DNA of 64,000 nucleotides. Source: Lepidostoma basale. Lineage: Eukaryota > Arthropoda > Insecta > Trichoptera > Lepidostomatidae. Shown piece after piece: positions 10,203 to 21,409 of this stretch. The notes under the pieces are model-generated. The model had not been told where the DNA came from, ran no database searches, and saw nothing but the letters and a program-made list of their open reading frames with translations. The stretch spans positions 62,001 through 126,000 of the forward strand of contig JAHDVF020000511.1 in assembly GCA_022606425.2 (NCBI GenBank), read 5' to 3'. Both the position numbers and the translations under genes were made by a program. The first letter of the stretch is position 1. Every line of letters begins with the position of its first letter.

Positions 10203-12083
10203 CGGCGCACAGACGCCGAATTCGACAATTTAGGGGGAAAAAAATAATTTGATGTCAAAAATATTTTTTTTGAATAAAAGCATTTCTAAAATATTACAAT
10301 TTATTTTATTCAAATATTATTGAGGAAAAATACTATATCAAATCATTAAAAATAGGTATTATATGCATTATGAACGTATACAAAACGGGTAATTTATGTA
10401 AGAAAAAAATGTGACAGGAAAAACGCATTTTATAAACAAATTATTTTCATTAAATTACTTCTGTATCACTGTCCTCATAATCGTGCACTGTTATTAATTG
10501 TGGTAGGCTTAACAAATTTAAAACTTCTTTTGAAAGAAGACGACTTTTCCCAAGCGGAAGTTTCCGGAAACTTGAAATTACGGGATCAGATGAAACCCAT
10601 AATCTATTTATTAGGTCCGTATTAGTGTTTATTCTCGAGGTCTTTCTTGTGTGGAATTTCCTAAATGTCTTCCAATCTTTCTGACGTATTTCTTGTAAGT
10701 CCTCTGTAACTGTATGATCTAAAAAAGTTTGTAATTTTATTTCTGCAAATGTTTCAGTAACTATCGTAGATTCTTCTCTTTCCGGATAGCACCCTTGTTT
10801 AGCCTTCAATGTTGAGTCATAGCTCGGGTAAATGTTTGCATTTCGTTTTTTAGCATCTCTTTGTAATGTTGTGTATTGTTCTTTTGTAAGCTTCCAATCA
10901 ATAATCAACGCTAAAGCTTCTTCTGCAGTATATGGTTTTAAGACAACATTCGGCGTTAATGATTTCTTCATTTTTCCTAGTCTCTTTGGAGTAACATTTG
11001 TCGCCATTTTGACAATGTCTGCACTCATATGATTTCCAGACATGCGTAAGCTTAATTGCGTTGCATACGACAGTTCTTGTGCTGTTCTTTTTTCAACAAG
11101 ATCCACTACTTTTCTTCGTTTCATTTTCGAAGAGCTAGCATCAAACATTTTTTTAGGACGTCCGCGTCCAGATCCACGAGAGATTGAAGGTATTGCCAAC
11201 GAAATTTCTTGATATGCTCAATTGTTTTATCAAGCCAGCTTAAATTTTTTCTAGTAAATAACGGAAGAAAATATTTACTTTCTTTCCAATTAAATAATAT
11301 TTTTTGAACATTCCATTTAATTTGAGACAAAATACTCTGCTCACAGTTTTTGGAACATGTAGCGTACTCTAATTTTGTTTTTATGTAATTTATTAAATAT
11401 TTGACACATTTATTATGTGCCTGTTGTAAAAAAATGACCATTTTTAACTCTAAAAATAGCTCCATGCGAGTTATATTTAATCTTCCGCTCGAACGACCCA
11501 AACTGGCACCTGGAGAGACAAAAGATAAAATCAATTATAATGTATGAAGAAAGGGTTGTAAAGGGTTACGATTTTAATGTTACTTTATAGTAGATAGTAC
11601 AAAGAATACATATATAACAATTATATCGTGGACAATGGCGCTTTTTTTTTTGAAGTCCAAATTATCGCGGAAAAAGGTTAAAAAATCATAGATTTTATGC
11701 ATTTTTTTTAAGCGTCTACTTTAAATGATAAAATTTTAAATCAAAACTAAATAAATATATAATAAAATAGTACATACCTTCAACAAATTTATTCATTTTG
11801 AAATTTTTTATCTTTTTTCACACAGAACTAAAAAAACGACTTTCACTTCGGAAAAAAGTACGCTACTATTTGAAATTTGGATGACCGGCGAAACAATTCG
11901 CGTGGTTCCCACTGTTTACAACCTTGCCAATTATTACAGACGCTAGTTTAATGTTTTTTTTTGTTTTGATTTATAAGTTCTAGACAGTTTTTAATAAAGA
12001 TATATACTTTTTTCTAAATTAAAAAAATCATTAAAAATTTCTTTTCTTCCCCATACATTTCCAATTTCGGCGTCTGTGCGGCG
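10203..12083 (-). mobile_element. Unrecognised DNA transposon, 1.88 kb, GGGC target duplication
   Basis: Terminal inverted repeats CGGCGCACAGACGCCGAA (10203-10220) and its near-complement (12066-12083), 17 of 18 identical. Flanked by GGGC at 10199-10202 and 12084-12087, a 4-bp duplication. Carries one minus-strand spliced gene. I cannot name the superfamily. Confidence 0.6.
10450..11796 (-). pseudogene. Transposon-encoded protein of unknown function, spliced, frameshifted
   Basis: Exon 1 is 11796-11778 (MNKFVE plus one base; donor GTATGT). Exon 2 starts at 11509 after a pyrimidine tract and CTCTCCAG. The reading frame must change near 11220, suggesting a one-base indel, and then runs to TAA/TGA at 10450. 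The second part has an AT-hook-like RGSGRGRPKK, a basic KMKRRK run, a motif EEALALIIDWKLTKEQY, then IYPSYDSTLKAKQGCYP, and an acidic tail. I have a sense of similar anonymous proteins in insect and hydrozoan genomes but no family name. No DDE triad is visible, so it may be an accessory or DNA-binding protein, or the N-terminal part of a truncated transposase. Confidence 0.5.
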
Positions 12084-12705
12084 GGGCGAAGATAAAGGCA
12101 CCTAGGCAAAATGTATAGTACGTTCAAGACAACGAGTACGTATTAATATTTGTCCCTTTTGGTAAAGTGTTAATATTTTCACAGTTCTGATATTATTAAC
12201 TTACGTGCTGCGTTTTCATCCAGTCGGTATTATTACGTACCTATTGAAAAGGTCAAAGATATAATTTATAATACGTTCAAAACAGCGAGTAAGTATTTGT
12301 CACTTTTGATAAAGTTGTAAATATTAGCAAAACAAATTCTACCTTAACACGAATGAAGGTGAGGGCAGTCTTAGAAAATATTTTTTTGGGATGAAGGAAG
12401 TAATTTTTTGCTTTTTTTTTTATTACGAAATATTGAGAACACTTCAATGGAGGATTACAATTTTTTTTATAATATTAGGGTCCATAGGTTTTAAGAAAAT
12501 CAACTTTAAATTGGCAGTGGAAACTCAATTTACCACATGGCAACGCGACGGTTAAGAGAGCAATCAAACTGCTGAACATGATCGCTTCGGAGATTGACGT
12601 CTTTCATATTCGTAAAAGTACGTTCAGAAGACAAATACTCTCGACTTTGGAGAGTATCTTGTATTGCTAAAGTCGAACCATCTCTCGTGCGTTTCTGGTA
12701 TTATA

Positions 12706-13490
12706 ACTAACTAACTAACCATCACGTCTTCTCCCCGAAGGGGTAGGCAGAAAGAATGGACTGCCACACTGTTCTTTCCTGACATATTTCTCTGGCTTCC
12801 TCAACATTCATACATCGTGTCATGCACGCGCGTCGATTTCTCTGACTCCTCGTGTGGCAGACATTCAATATTTGATTAATTTGATCGTGCCACGTTTTCC
12901 TCGGTCTTCCTCCATTTACATTGTTAACATATATATTTTTTACATTCCTTCTTCATTCATTCTTTCCATGTGTCCAAACCATTTTAATGATCCTTTCATT
13001 ATTTTGTTCATAACACCATCATTCGCACCGCATTCACTTCTTATATTTACATTCGACACCATCATGCACAGAGTATCTACACATCCGTCTAAGATATGTC
13101 ATTCTATCTCATTCTATTATAATGCATTTATTCTACTTTCATCCTTCTTTTGCCAGTTCCATGCTTCGCTTCCATACATAAGGGTCGGTACAAGAACACC
13201 ATTGTGCACTGTCAACTTAGCTTTTTTGGATAGGTTTTTGTTTGCGATGACAACTTTGAGTGCACCATTCGTTTGTTGCCTGCCCCAACCCTTCTTTCAA
13301 TATCCCTCTCCACTCGCCCATCTCTTGTAAACATACTACCCAAATACACGAACTCATCTACTTGCTCCAAAAATTCACCATTCACGCTAATGTTGCAGAC
13401 TGTCATGATTTCTTATTATTCAATAATCATTACCTTGGACTTTTCATTTCGCATGCATACCTCACACATACTATTCACCAGGACTTGTAC
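12706..13490 (-). mobile_element. RTE-A 3' fragment with 11-bp target duplication
   Basis: ctggtattata at 12695-12705 and 13491-13501 brackets the insert. TTAG tail abuts the left duplication, as expected for minus orientation. Codes from the end of the RT domain (EFVYLGSMFTRDGRVERDI) to the C-terminus. Confidence 0.9.
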
Positions 13491-13664
13491 CTGGTATTAT
13501 ATATTATATTATATTTTACTTCTCAATAGATGCCTTAAACTAAAATTGTTGTTTGTAAGATCTTTTGAGAAAATAAACTGATATGATTTTTTTTCAAAAA
13601 CATGTTGAGTCTACTGGCAATATGATATTCTATTCCATTGTTATAAGTTGTGACCATGGAAGAT

Positions 13665-13890
13665 ACAACAGACAGCAGCTACAAATTAACTTAAAATACA
13701 GACAGACACTAGACCAGGAACTGTGACAGATATCACTTACCAAATGCACGAACTAAGACAGGACAATCAAGGATATTGAACAATGGACTGAAACTTTACA
13801 ATGAACTACCAAAAGACGCAAGGAGTCTCACTACAACTCAATTTAAAAAATACCTGAAACATTACATAATTAAAAGTAAGATCTAAAAAT
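13665..13890 (+). mobile_element. CR1/Jockey-type LINE C-terminal remnant
   Basis: Reads ILNNGLKLYNELPKDARSL and FKKYLKHYIIK, the usual end of CR1/Jockey-group polyproteins, followed by TAA. Confidence 0.6.
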
Positions 13891-14365
13891 GTATCCATAT
13901 AACCCAATTGGATTCTTTAAAAAATAAATTAAATAAAAAAGTTGTAAAAATCACGAACAGTACAAAAGTTGTAAGACACTATTTGGATCTTCCAACGAAT
14001 CAGTCATTTGGTGATATATATATTTGTAGCATAAATAAAACACAAAACTTTTAATAATTAAATGTGTATTATAAAAGTAAGAATCACACAAGAGTAAACG
14101 AGTCAAAAAATACAAAAATCCAGGCCTATTTTGCAAATATACATGCCCTCGTTAAGTTGTTGACAACATATGGCTAAAAAAACAAACAAGTAGGAAGATT
14201 ATGCTTCCGAATTACATGGCTTTTCTAAAAAGCACGCTAAATCACTTTGTGCATCTTAATTCATAATGCACTAATAGTTCACAGATAGCAAGGTTATGGT
14301 ATAGTATATAAAGCCCGTCAGAAAGACAAAGATCACATTGTATAAAATGCTGATTAATCAGTTCT
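13891..14365. other. No gene seen
   Basis: AT-rich sequence without a convincing ORF or recognised repeat. Confidence 0.3.
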
Positions 14366-14369
14366 AACA

Positions 14370-15510
14370 TATGCCTCGGAGACTTGGACACTCACGTGAT
14401 AAAATAAAGATAAACTGCTTCAAAAGGAAAATCCTACGCAGAATCCTCGGACTCTCAAAGAAGAGAGAGCACAGAGCTCTATGATCTATACCAGGAAGTC
14501 AGCATGGTCAAGATTAACAGAGTGGCTAAGGCACTTGCACTGCACGAGGGATCTGGAGCTCCCCAAAAGAGTGTTGTCTGACAATCCAGTAGTGCGAGAC
14601 TGCGATGGTTAGATGGTGCCGTGGCAGACTGTCGGGTACTGGAATAGCAAGACTCGGAGATGACAACCAGAGACAGGAAGAGATGGAGACGTGTTTTGAA
14701 GGAGGCGTTACACCAAGGATTGTAACGCTAGAGAAGAAGATATAAAACCCGTGTGTGATCTATCCTCACATATGACATTAAGGAAATTGTGGACACTGTC
14801 AAGACCAAAAGTATGTTATGGACATCGGAATGAGAACACTACAGGCTATTGCTGGAAAAACTCTGTGTAATCATAGGTCTGCGAGTTTAAAGATGTGGTC
14901 AGATGAGGGTGACACCGTCGACGGTACTAATATCAACATGTACAGATGATGAATCTGTTTGGAATACTAGATGGACAGCGTCCACATTGGAGACGCTTAA
15001 AACGATGGAGAGATAGCTGTAGTTCAGCATCACTGGAGGAGAATCTTGTAACAATAGACTCTTGAGTCTACAGCAAATTACAAGAAGAATAATTGTTCAG
15101 GTCCGGTGAAATACTGTACACAGAATAAATAAGATTTATACATTTTAAGAATAAATAAAGGTTATTTATTTTTTAAATGTCAAGTAGAGATGCGGGCCGA
15201 TACTTCATGAACCAAAGAGGTTCTACATTTGAGATGAAAGTCCTAAGATCCATTACTGGAAAAACTCTCCGAGATGGTGTCTGAAAAGTAGAAATAAAAC
15301 TTGCGAAATAAAATACATTGTTCGATGGAATAGATCCAGAAGAAGATACTGGAAGGATGGTGTGCCAGAATGGATAGCGACAGACTCATGAAATCCCATC
15401 TGTACACCGTCCACCTGGAAGACCACCTAAGAAATGACGGGACAGTTGGACCTCATCATCTCAGGAGACATTTCTGTGTCACAGATCGTCAGATCTATTA
15501 AAAGAAAAAG
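14370..15510 (+). mobile_element. RTE-like (GAA-tailed) LINE remnants, three pieces
   Basis: Degenerate copies of an RTE-type C-terminus at 14370-14720, 14795-15085 and 15225-15510. The latter two resemble the copy at 27632 (MRTLQAIAGKTL, 'agactcttgagtctac') and end near GAAGAA repeats. Stops and indels throughout. Confidence 0.6.
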
Positions 15511-15612
15511 AGTCATATTAAAAATAGAGGATTATGTCAAATTTAATTCAATTATTGAAGATATAATTTATTGAACGCTAAGGCATTAACAGAATTCCAT
15601 AGTTATATACTT

Positions 15613-15912
15613 GGGAAATTGAAAATAACTTTGTTTAATCCACAAAATATTTAAAAACAAAATTAAAAAACATGACATGTTTCGGAGGATACCATCATGT
15701 AAAAATATAATAAAAACTAAACAAAGAAAGACTGATATTAATAATTTAAAAATTTGAATTATAGTATCGAATTTTAAATGTCTTTTTATATTAGTCTTTC
15801 ATTGTTTAGTTTTTATTATATTTTTACACCTGAAGATGGAAGTATCCTCCGAAACATGTCGTGTTTTTTAATATTTTGTGAATTAAACAAAGTTATTTTA
15901 AATTTCCTAAGA
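15613..15912. repeat. Foldback element, ~125-bp arms
   Basis: Left arm (15613-15745) and right arm (15785-15912) are inverted copies at roughly 85-90% identity by eye; both contain 'atcctccgaaacatgt' on opposite strands. See also 62548-62822. Confidence 0.75.
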
Positions 15913-16092
15913 TATAATTGTTCCAAAGTACTAATATTTGATCGAAGGTAGGCGGTGCCTACACATGTGGTGATACAAAAAATGTAACACCCTTCGCCCC
16001 TGGAAACAACACAAAATCAGCCAAACCTCCCACCACAATGGCGAGAGAAAAAGGAGAGACAATGCCTTGTCATTGACACGTTATAAGGGAGA

Positions 16093-16970
16093 CTAATTAG
16101 ATTTCTGTATAGACTCCAGCAACATTTGCATTCTGTCCTTCATTAAAGGCTGTCCTGTCTTTGTTTTTTTACTCAGTTTCTTGAACTTGTCCGCCTTCTT
16201 CTGCTTGTATTTTGCAATGGCCTCCTCCCGCTCCTTGGCCGCCGTCACCTGCGCTTCCTTCACCGCTGTCTTCTCCTCCTTCAGCCTCTGCATCTCTTGT
16301 TTGACCTTCCAGAAGGGTTGGATCTTTCCCTTTTTGTCTAACCTCTCTTCCTGTTTGGGATGAACCTTGCCGCCGCCGACCTTTTGGTTTCTTTTCGCTT
16401 TTTCCAAGAGATCCGGTCGCAAAACGTAATGTACCTTATTCTCCTCGGATTCTTCCTTTGGAGTTATTTTATTGTCATCTTCTTCATCAGAATCGCTTTT
16501 GATGCCTCCAGACTTATCAAAATCAAACGGGGTATATTTCCCTGCCGTAGGATCGTTTTTGATGTCTTTATAATATTTTTTTAATACTTCCTTACGTCTT
16601 TGGTTTTCCCACTTATCGAGCTTATATTTATTGCTATACTTTTTCAATCTATATGTCTTCTTATCGAATGGTTTAGATTCATTTTTTTGTGGTTTTTCTA
16701 CTCTACCTTTATCGACCCCGTGCATTTTAGATTTGAAAGGTTTTTCCGTTCTTCCGCTTTCAACTTTGTAATTGTTCTTGGATCCCCCGAACTTGGATTT
16801 GAAGAAGCCGTCCCTCGCTGGATTCTTCTCTCCTCGGTCTCCTGGCATCGTGGACGGACAACACAGACAAGGATCGACCGGGGCACGACACAAGCGTTTA
16901 GTCAGCGACCTATAACAATGAAAGAGCGTGTTTAATATACTTACATTTTAACGGCACTCAACGGTGCCAT
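16093..16970 (-). CDS. CCDC59: CCDC59/TAP26-like (Fyv7-type) rRNA-processing protein, two exons
   Basis: Predicted 280-residue, very lysine-rich nucleolar-type protein. Exon 1 (16970-16945, 26 nt) encodes MAPLSAVK plus part of the next codon; donor GTAAGT; exon 2 runs 16909-16093 after a TTATAG acceptor. The middle is acidic (DSDEEDDN); a long charged coiled-coil-like stretch rich in K/E precedes the C-terminus. The last 40 residues, with LSKKTKTGQP and MLLESIQ, match the conserved C-terminal block of the CCDC59/TAP26-Fyv7 family, which acts in small-subunit rRNA processing and in vertebrates was described as a TTF-1 partner. The Cys-rich run encoded early in exon 2 (DPCLCCPST) is unusual, so translation may instead begin at MPGDRGEKN (16845). 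The family call rests on the C-terminal motif and composition. No TE interrupts the gene. Confidence 0.72.
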
Positions 16971-17284
16971 CGTTTTTAGTTAAAACGATAAAAAAAAAAC
17001 AAGTGTTGAACACGCTGTTTCATTATTAGATTAAGTAAAACGTGCGGTCGCTAATGAAAAACTTAAATCGTGCAATTGAATAAGTTACTATGCAATAAAT
17101 GTATTGACGCACGTTATTATTATTTTCCTAGTATGTTTAATCGTGACACTGCTAGTGACGACGTATGGACTAGAAACTATGTCCATTACACAAAAAAGTA
17201 GTAAAGAGCTAAAGTGTACGCAACAATCTGTGGAAAAACAGATGTTCGTTGTTGATTGAACGACTTGATGGATCGTGCAGCTAT
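16971..17284. other. Upstream region of the CCDC59-like gene
   Basis: AT-rich, no recognised repeat and no convincing ORF. Presumably the promoter and 5' leader of the minus-strand gene; no TATA box at a telling position. Confidence 0.3.
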
Positions 17285-17515
17285 ATTAATGTGGCAATGG
17301 GTAAGACCTTAGCGAGACAAGATAACAATAAGTGGACACCCAGATTAATCATAATATATGTAGACCGTGAGTAAACAAGAGGTGTCGGAAACCCGCAGAA
17401 GAGATAGATCGACGACGCAGCCTCAATAGCAGGTAGATGGGAAGGAATGGAAACGTTTGGAAGAAACCTAATCCAGCAGTGGAGTGATCAAGGCTGAGGA
17501 AGAATAATAATTATC
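17285..17515 (+). mobile_element. RTE-like LINE remnant
   Basis: Degenerate C-terminal block ending with a frame like FGRNLIQQWSDQG and GAAGAATAATAAT tail. 5'-truncated. Confidence 0.45.
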
Positions 17516-17561
17516 CTTGCAAATGTTATTTGAAGATCATTATGACAACATATTTTTTTTA

Positions 17562-17615
17562 TTCTATACAACAGAACCCAATTACTGTATACATTTTACA
17601 TAAAAATAACACAGA
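17562..17615 (-). mobile_element. SINE 3' end
   Basis: Reverse copy of the 'acagtaattgggttc' tail of the SINE at 9600-9805. Confidence 0.45.
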
Positions 17616-18022
17616 CATACATGTTAAAATGGTGCCTATCCGAAAGAGATAAGCGGAGACTAGAGGCTTTTGAGATGTGGTCCTATAGAAGACTATTAGG
17701 AATTTCCTGGAGAGACCACATCAGGAATGAGGAAGTTCTTCAGGGAATCGAAGGAGGAAGACACCTGCTCAGGACCTTGTCTGAAAGGCGTGCAAGATGG
17801 ATCGGCCATGTAATACGTCAAGAATGTCTCTTGCATGCCATAATGGAGGGTATGACCGAGGGGACAAACTCTAGGGGACGCCCACGCCGAGAGTACTTGG
17901 AGGACCTGTTTTTGGATGTGCGTTGCTCATCATATGCAGATTTCAAAAGAGCCGCAAAAGACAGGAAAGAATGGAAGAAAAGAATAGAAGAAATTGCTGC
18001 AAACCAATCCCAGGATTGAAAC
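17612..18022 (+). mobile_element. RTE-like LINE C-terminal fragment, open frame
   Basis: 132-codon open frame with FEMWSYRRLLGISWRDHI, RRARWIGHVIRQE, SRGRPRREYLEDLF and DRKEWKKRIEE: the region after RT in RTE-type LINEs. A family distinct from RTE-A. Confidence 0.7.
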
Positions 18023-18049
18023 TTTCTAACATGTTAAAATAAAACACAT

Positions 18050-18680
18050 ATATCAGCAATTGTGGTATGTACCTATATGATCCTTAAAGGACGCATAGGT
18101 CATTTGGAGCACCATACCCCGGGTCATTGTATGCTGCGCCATGACATTTGTTCTGCTATGCGGTATGCACAACAGATCGTGTCTTCTAGCGCGAGCATAC
18201 CTGTCCGGTGCATTGAGGCCATAACACTCTAAGAGGTATGGGCTATCAATGTGGTTACGGAGTATTTTAAATCCTAAGATCATCAATGAACCTTTTTTTC
18301 TTGATTCGAGACTGCGGTACTCTGTAATCAATAGATCATTGTGGTGCATAAACTTCGGATATACCCCATTCATCCGCCATATAGAAGTATCTCAGATTTT
18401 TTTCTGGATTCATTCTAATACCTCCACATACTTGTGCTGGTATGGAGACCATACACCACTCGCGTATTCTAATTTTGCTCTAACAATGCCGTTAAACATT
18501 GATGTCATCGCTTCGGGATTTCGGAACTGTTTGCAAGTTCTTAAGACAAAACCCAGAAGTTTATAGCCAGTCGATGCCAACATTAACATGTGATCAGAAA
18601 AAGTCAGCCTGGGATCAAATACGACACTGAGATCGTTTATTGTGGAAACTCATTCCAGAGCCCGATTATTAATATTATAA
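18050..18680 (-). mobile_element. Jockey-type LINE C-terminal fragment
   Basis: Reverse strand reads VFDPRLTFSDHM, GYKLLGFVLRTCKQFRN, YASGVWSPYQHKYVEVLE and ends with LRNHIDSPYLLECYGLNAP. Typical of the Jockey-group RT C-terminus; frame broken near 18380. Confidence 0.72.
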
Positions 18681-18683
18681 ACT

Positions 18684-19213
18684 AAAACAAAAACCTATCC
18701 AAAAAAGCTAGAATGGCAGTGCACAATGGTGTTCTTCTACGGACCATTATGTATGGAAGCGAAGCATGGAACTGGCAAAACAAGGATGAAAGTAGAATAA
18801 ATGCAGTAGAAATGAGATCTTTTAGATGAATGTGTAGATACTCTGTGCATGATAGATTGTCGAATAAAAATATAAGAAGTGAATGCGGTGCGAATGATGA
18901 TGTCATGAACAAAATAATGAAAGGATCATTAAGATGGTTTGGACATATGGAAAGAATGAATGGTAAAAAAATTATATGTTCATGATGTAAATGGAACCAG
19001 AAATAGAGGAAGACTGAGGAAAACGTGGCACGATCAAATAAATAAAATATTGAGTGTCGGCCATGTGAGGAGTCAGAGAAATCGACACGCGTGCATGACA
19101 CGATGTATGAATGTTGAGGAAGCGAGATAATGTCAGGAAAGAAAAGTGTGGCAGTCCATTCTTTCTGCCTAACCCTTCGGGGAGACGGTGTGATGGTTAC
19201 TTAGTTAGTAAGT
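18684..19213 (+). mobile_element. RTE-A 3' fragment
   Basis: Inserted directly beside the Jockey fragment; encodes the C-terminal block with several stops and ends in a TTAG-type tail. Confidence 0.85.
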
Positions 19214-19650
19214 TAAACTAAATCAATTGGTCTTGGAAAACGCGTAAATGTCATTGCAATATAAATTATCAATAAGTTTTATTAGAAAAAAATTGCGTAT
19301 AACGCAGGGCCCGAGCTGCTCGGTCACATGTACTGAAGAGAACCTGGCTCCAGCATCCAGAAGCGTCGCCCAGCTGGTGGACTTCTGTGTCAATTATATA
19401 CAATGTGTATTTTTGACACTTGATCAAACGAAATGTGCAAATATTAGACAAAAAATTTACAGTAAAAATGCGTTTTTTTTTTTGGAATAGTTAGATACTC
19501 AAGATACGTTAAATAAATAAAAACTTACATTGCCAGGTAATTTTTTTTATATCATGGTCAACCATTTATTGTGTGTAATGTTACGAAATATTATCAAAAG
19601 TAACTTCCAAGTAAATTTGCTTAGTTACACATTTTTATCGATATGGGTAT
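19214..19650. other. No gene seen
   Basis: AT-rich spacer, no repeat identified. Confidence 0.3.
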
Positions 19651-19651
19651 A

Positions 19652-20176
19652 TATCAATGAAAGCGAAAACGGCCGTTCACAATGGAGTTCTGGTCCCAAC
19701 CCTAATGTATGGAAGCGAAGCATGGAACTGGCAGAAGAAGGATGAGAGCAGAATAAATGCGGTAGAGATGAGGTCCCTAAGACGTATGTGTGGTAGAACG
19801 ATATACGACAGAATCTCAAATGCTGATATAAGAAAGGAATGTAGAGAGGAAGAAGGTATTATGAACAAAATTATGAAAGGATCGCTGCGTTGGTTCGGAC
19901 ATATGGAACGCATGGATGGAGAAAGAATGGTTAAGAAAGTATACGTTAATGATGTAAATGGGGTACGAAGTCGAGGCAGACCGAGGAAAACATGGCATGA
20001 CCAAATTAATCAAATTTTAGAGGTTGGTCATGTTAGAAGTCGGAGGAATCGACGTGGGTGTATGACTCGTATGAATGTGGAGGAATCTAGAGAGGTCTGC
20101 CAGGATAGAGTAGTATGGCAGTCCATTCGCTCTGCCTACCCCTGCGGAGAAACGGCGTGATGGTTTGTTTGTTTAG
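19652..20176 (+). mobile_element. RTE-A subfamily copy with (TTTG)n tail, open 167-codon frame
   Basis: Open over its coding part (AVHNGVLVPTLMYGSEAWNW to YPCGETA), unlike most copies. It differs from the majority at many sites (RTIYDRISNADIRKECREEE) and its tail is gtttgtttgttta rather than TTAG repeats. Probably a separate, younger subfamily. Confidence 0.82.
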
Positions 20177-20204
20177 GTAAATATAAATCAACAAAAAAAA
20201 ATTT

Positions 20205-20315
20205 GTGTAGGAAACATTGTTGGTAATGTGATTTGGTAGTTGTTTTATACGGGGGCTAAATGTGTGGCCCGGAGTGCTCCTCCGAAGAAGGTGAGGATGG
20301 ATTTAGGGTGTATAA
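20205..20315 (+). mobile_element. Jockey-A 3' UTR fragment
   Basis: Matches 6285-6395 (gtgtggcccggagtg.tcctc). Interrupted by the hAT MITE that follows. Confidence 0.6.
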
Positions 20316-20562
20316 CAGTGGCAGTACTTCCAAAGAAGTCCAGAAGCCCGCTTGCGTAAGAAATTTTGAATTTAAACCCCCAAAGCTAAGTAATCATGCC
20401 CCGCATAAACCAACAACCCACCAAATCACTTTCCAACAATGCTCCCATTAGACATAAGAGGAATAGCCACAAGAGCTGAACCTCTGTAAGCCAGAAGAGG
20501 TTTTGATTCAAAATTTCTTACGCAAGCCCGGCTTCTGGGCTTCTATGGGAGTAATGTCACTG
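20316..20562 (-). mobile_element. hAT-type MITE carrying Jockey-A 3' UTR, copy 1
   Basis: Ends CAGTGGCAGTACTTCC and CAGTGACATTACTCCC (inverted), with gtgtataa/gtttataa (7 of 8) flanks typical of hAT 8-bp duplications. The centre is a Jockey-A 3' UTR segment, as in the copy at 26274-26515 but reversed as a unit. Confidence 0.65.
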
Positions 20563-20821
20563 GTTTATAATAATAATATAATAACTTTTAAAGCAGCAAT
20601 TTCCAAAGTGGTCTATATAGACCCCCAGGAGTCCACGACAGTTGCGAAAAAAATTGGAGGTCCACGAGATGGCTCAACTAAATTGAAGTCGAATATCCAA
20701 ATTGCTGGCGACCTTATTTTTTCTTTAGCTCGACAACGATTTCCGGCCAGTAGAATTCGGCAACGACCAATTTTTTTTTAACAATCGATTCGAAAAATCA
20801 ATTAGAAAAGGAGGTCTATTC

Positions 20822-21405
20822 TCACCGCATTCACTTCTTATATTTTCTTTCGACGTTCTATCATATACAGAGTATCCACACATTCGTCTAAGAGATCTCA
20901 TTTCTACTGCATTTATTCTACTTTCATCCTTCTTTTGCCAGTTCCATGTTTCGCTTCAATACAAAAGGGTCAGTACAAGAACACCATTGTGCACTGCCAT
21001 TTTAGCTTTTTTTGGATAGGTTATTGTTTGCGATGACAACTTTAAAGTTGCACCATTCACTTTGTTGTCTGCCCCAACCCTTCTTTGAATATCCCTCTCC
21101 ACTCGCCCATCTTATATAAACATACTACCCCAATACACGAACTCATCTACTTGCTTCAAATTTTCACCATTCACGCTAATGTTGCAGATTGTCATGATTT
21201 CTTCTTTTTCAAAAATCCTTACCTTGGACTTATTCACATTCAGATATTTTTGCATGCATATCTCATACATACTATTCACCAGGACTTGTAGTTCATGCTC
21301 GTTGTCTGCAAGTAGGACAGCGTCATCCGCATACAAGAGACAGCTTACTGACACTCCGCTCATTTTGGCACCTACATCCAACCCTTTCAGCTCTTTCATA
21401 CTATA
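20822..21405 (-). mobile_element. RTE-A internal fragment
   Basis: Reverse copy spanning RT motif C (SCLLYADDAVLLADNEHELQ) to the start of the C-terminal block; lacks the 3' tail. Confidence 0.8.
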
Positions 21406-21409
21406 TTAA

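Larger units (their letters stand above)
9905..12551. mobile_element. TTAA-flanked composite element
   Basis: TTAA at 9901-9904 and 12552-12555; the Jockey-B sequence is continuous if one TTAA and the insert are removed. Outer ends start CCCTTAACG and CCGTCGCG, with a better-conserved subterminal motif CCATGTGGTAA on both sides. It contains another transposon (10203-12083). Consistent with a piggyBac- or Kolobok-type non-autonomous element. Confidence 0.7.
9890..13580 (+). mobile_element. Jockey-B LINE 3' end hosting two insertions
   Basis: Host pieces: 9890-9900, 12556-12694 and 13502-13580. Removing the TTAA element (9905-12551) and RTE-A (12706-13490) rejoins an ORF end matching the 41945 and 58010 copies and a 3' UTR ending in 'aataaactgatatgatt'. 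Confidence 0.75.

Noticed and set aside
16600..16935. 111-codon plus-strand ORF over the CCDC59-like gene
   Set aside because: Antisense shadow; the minus strand has family motifs and correct splice sites.
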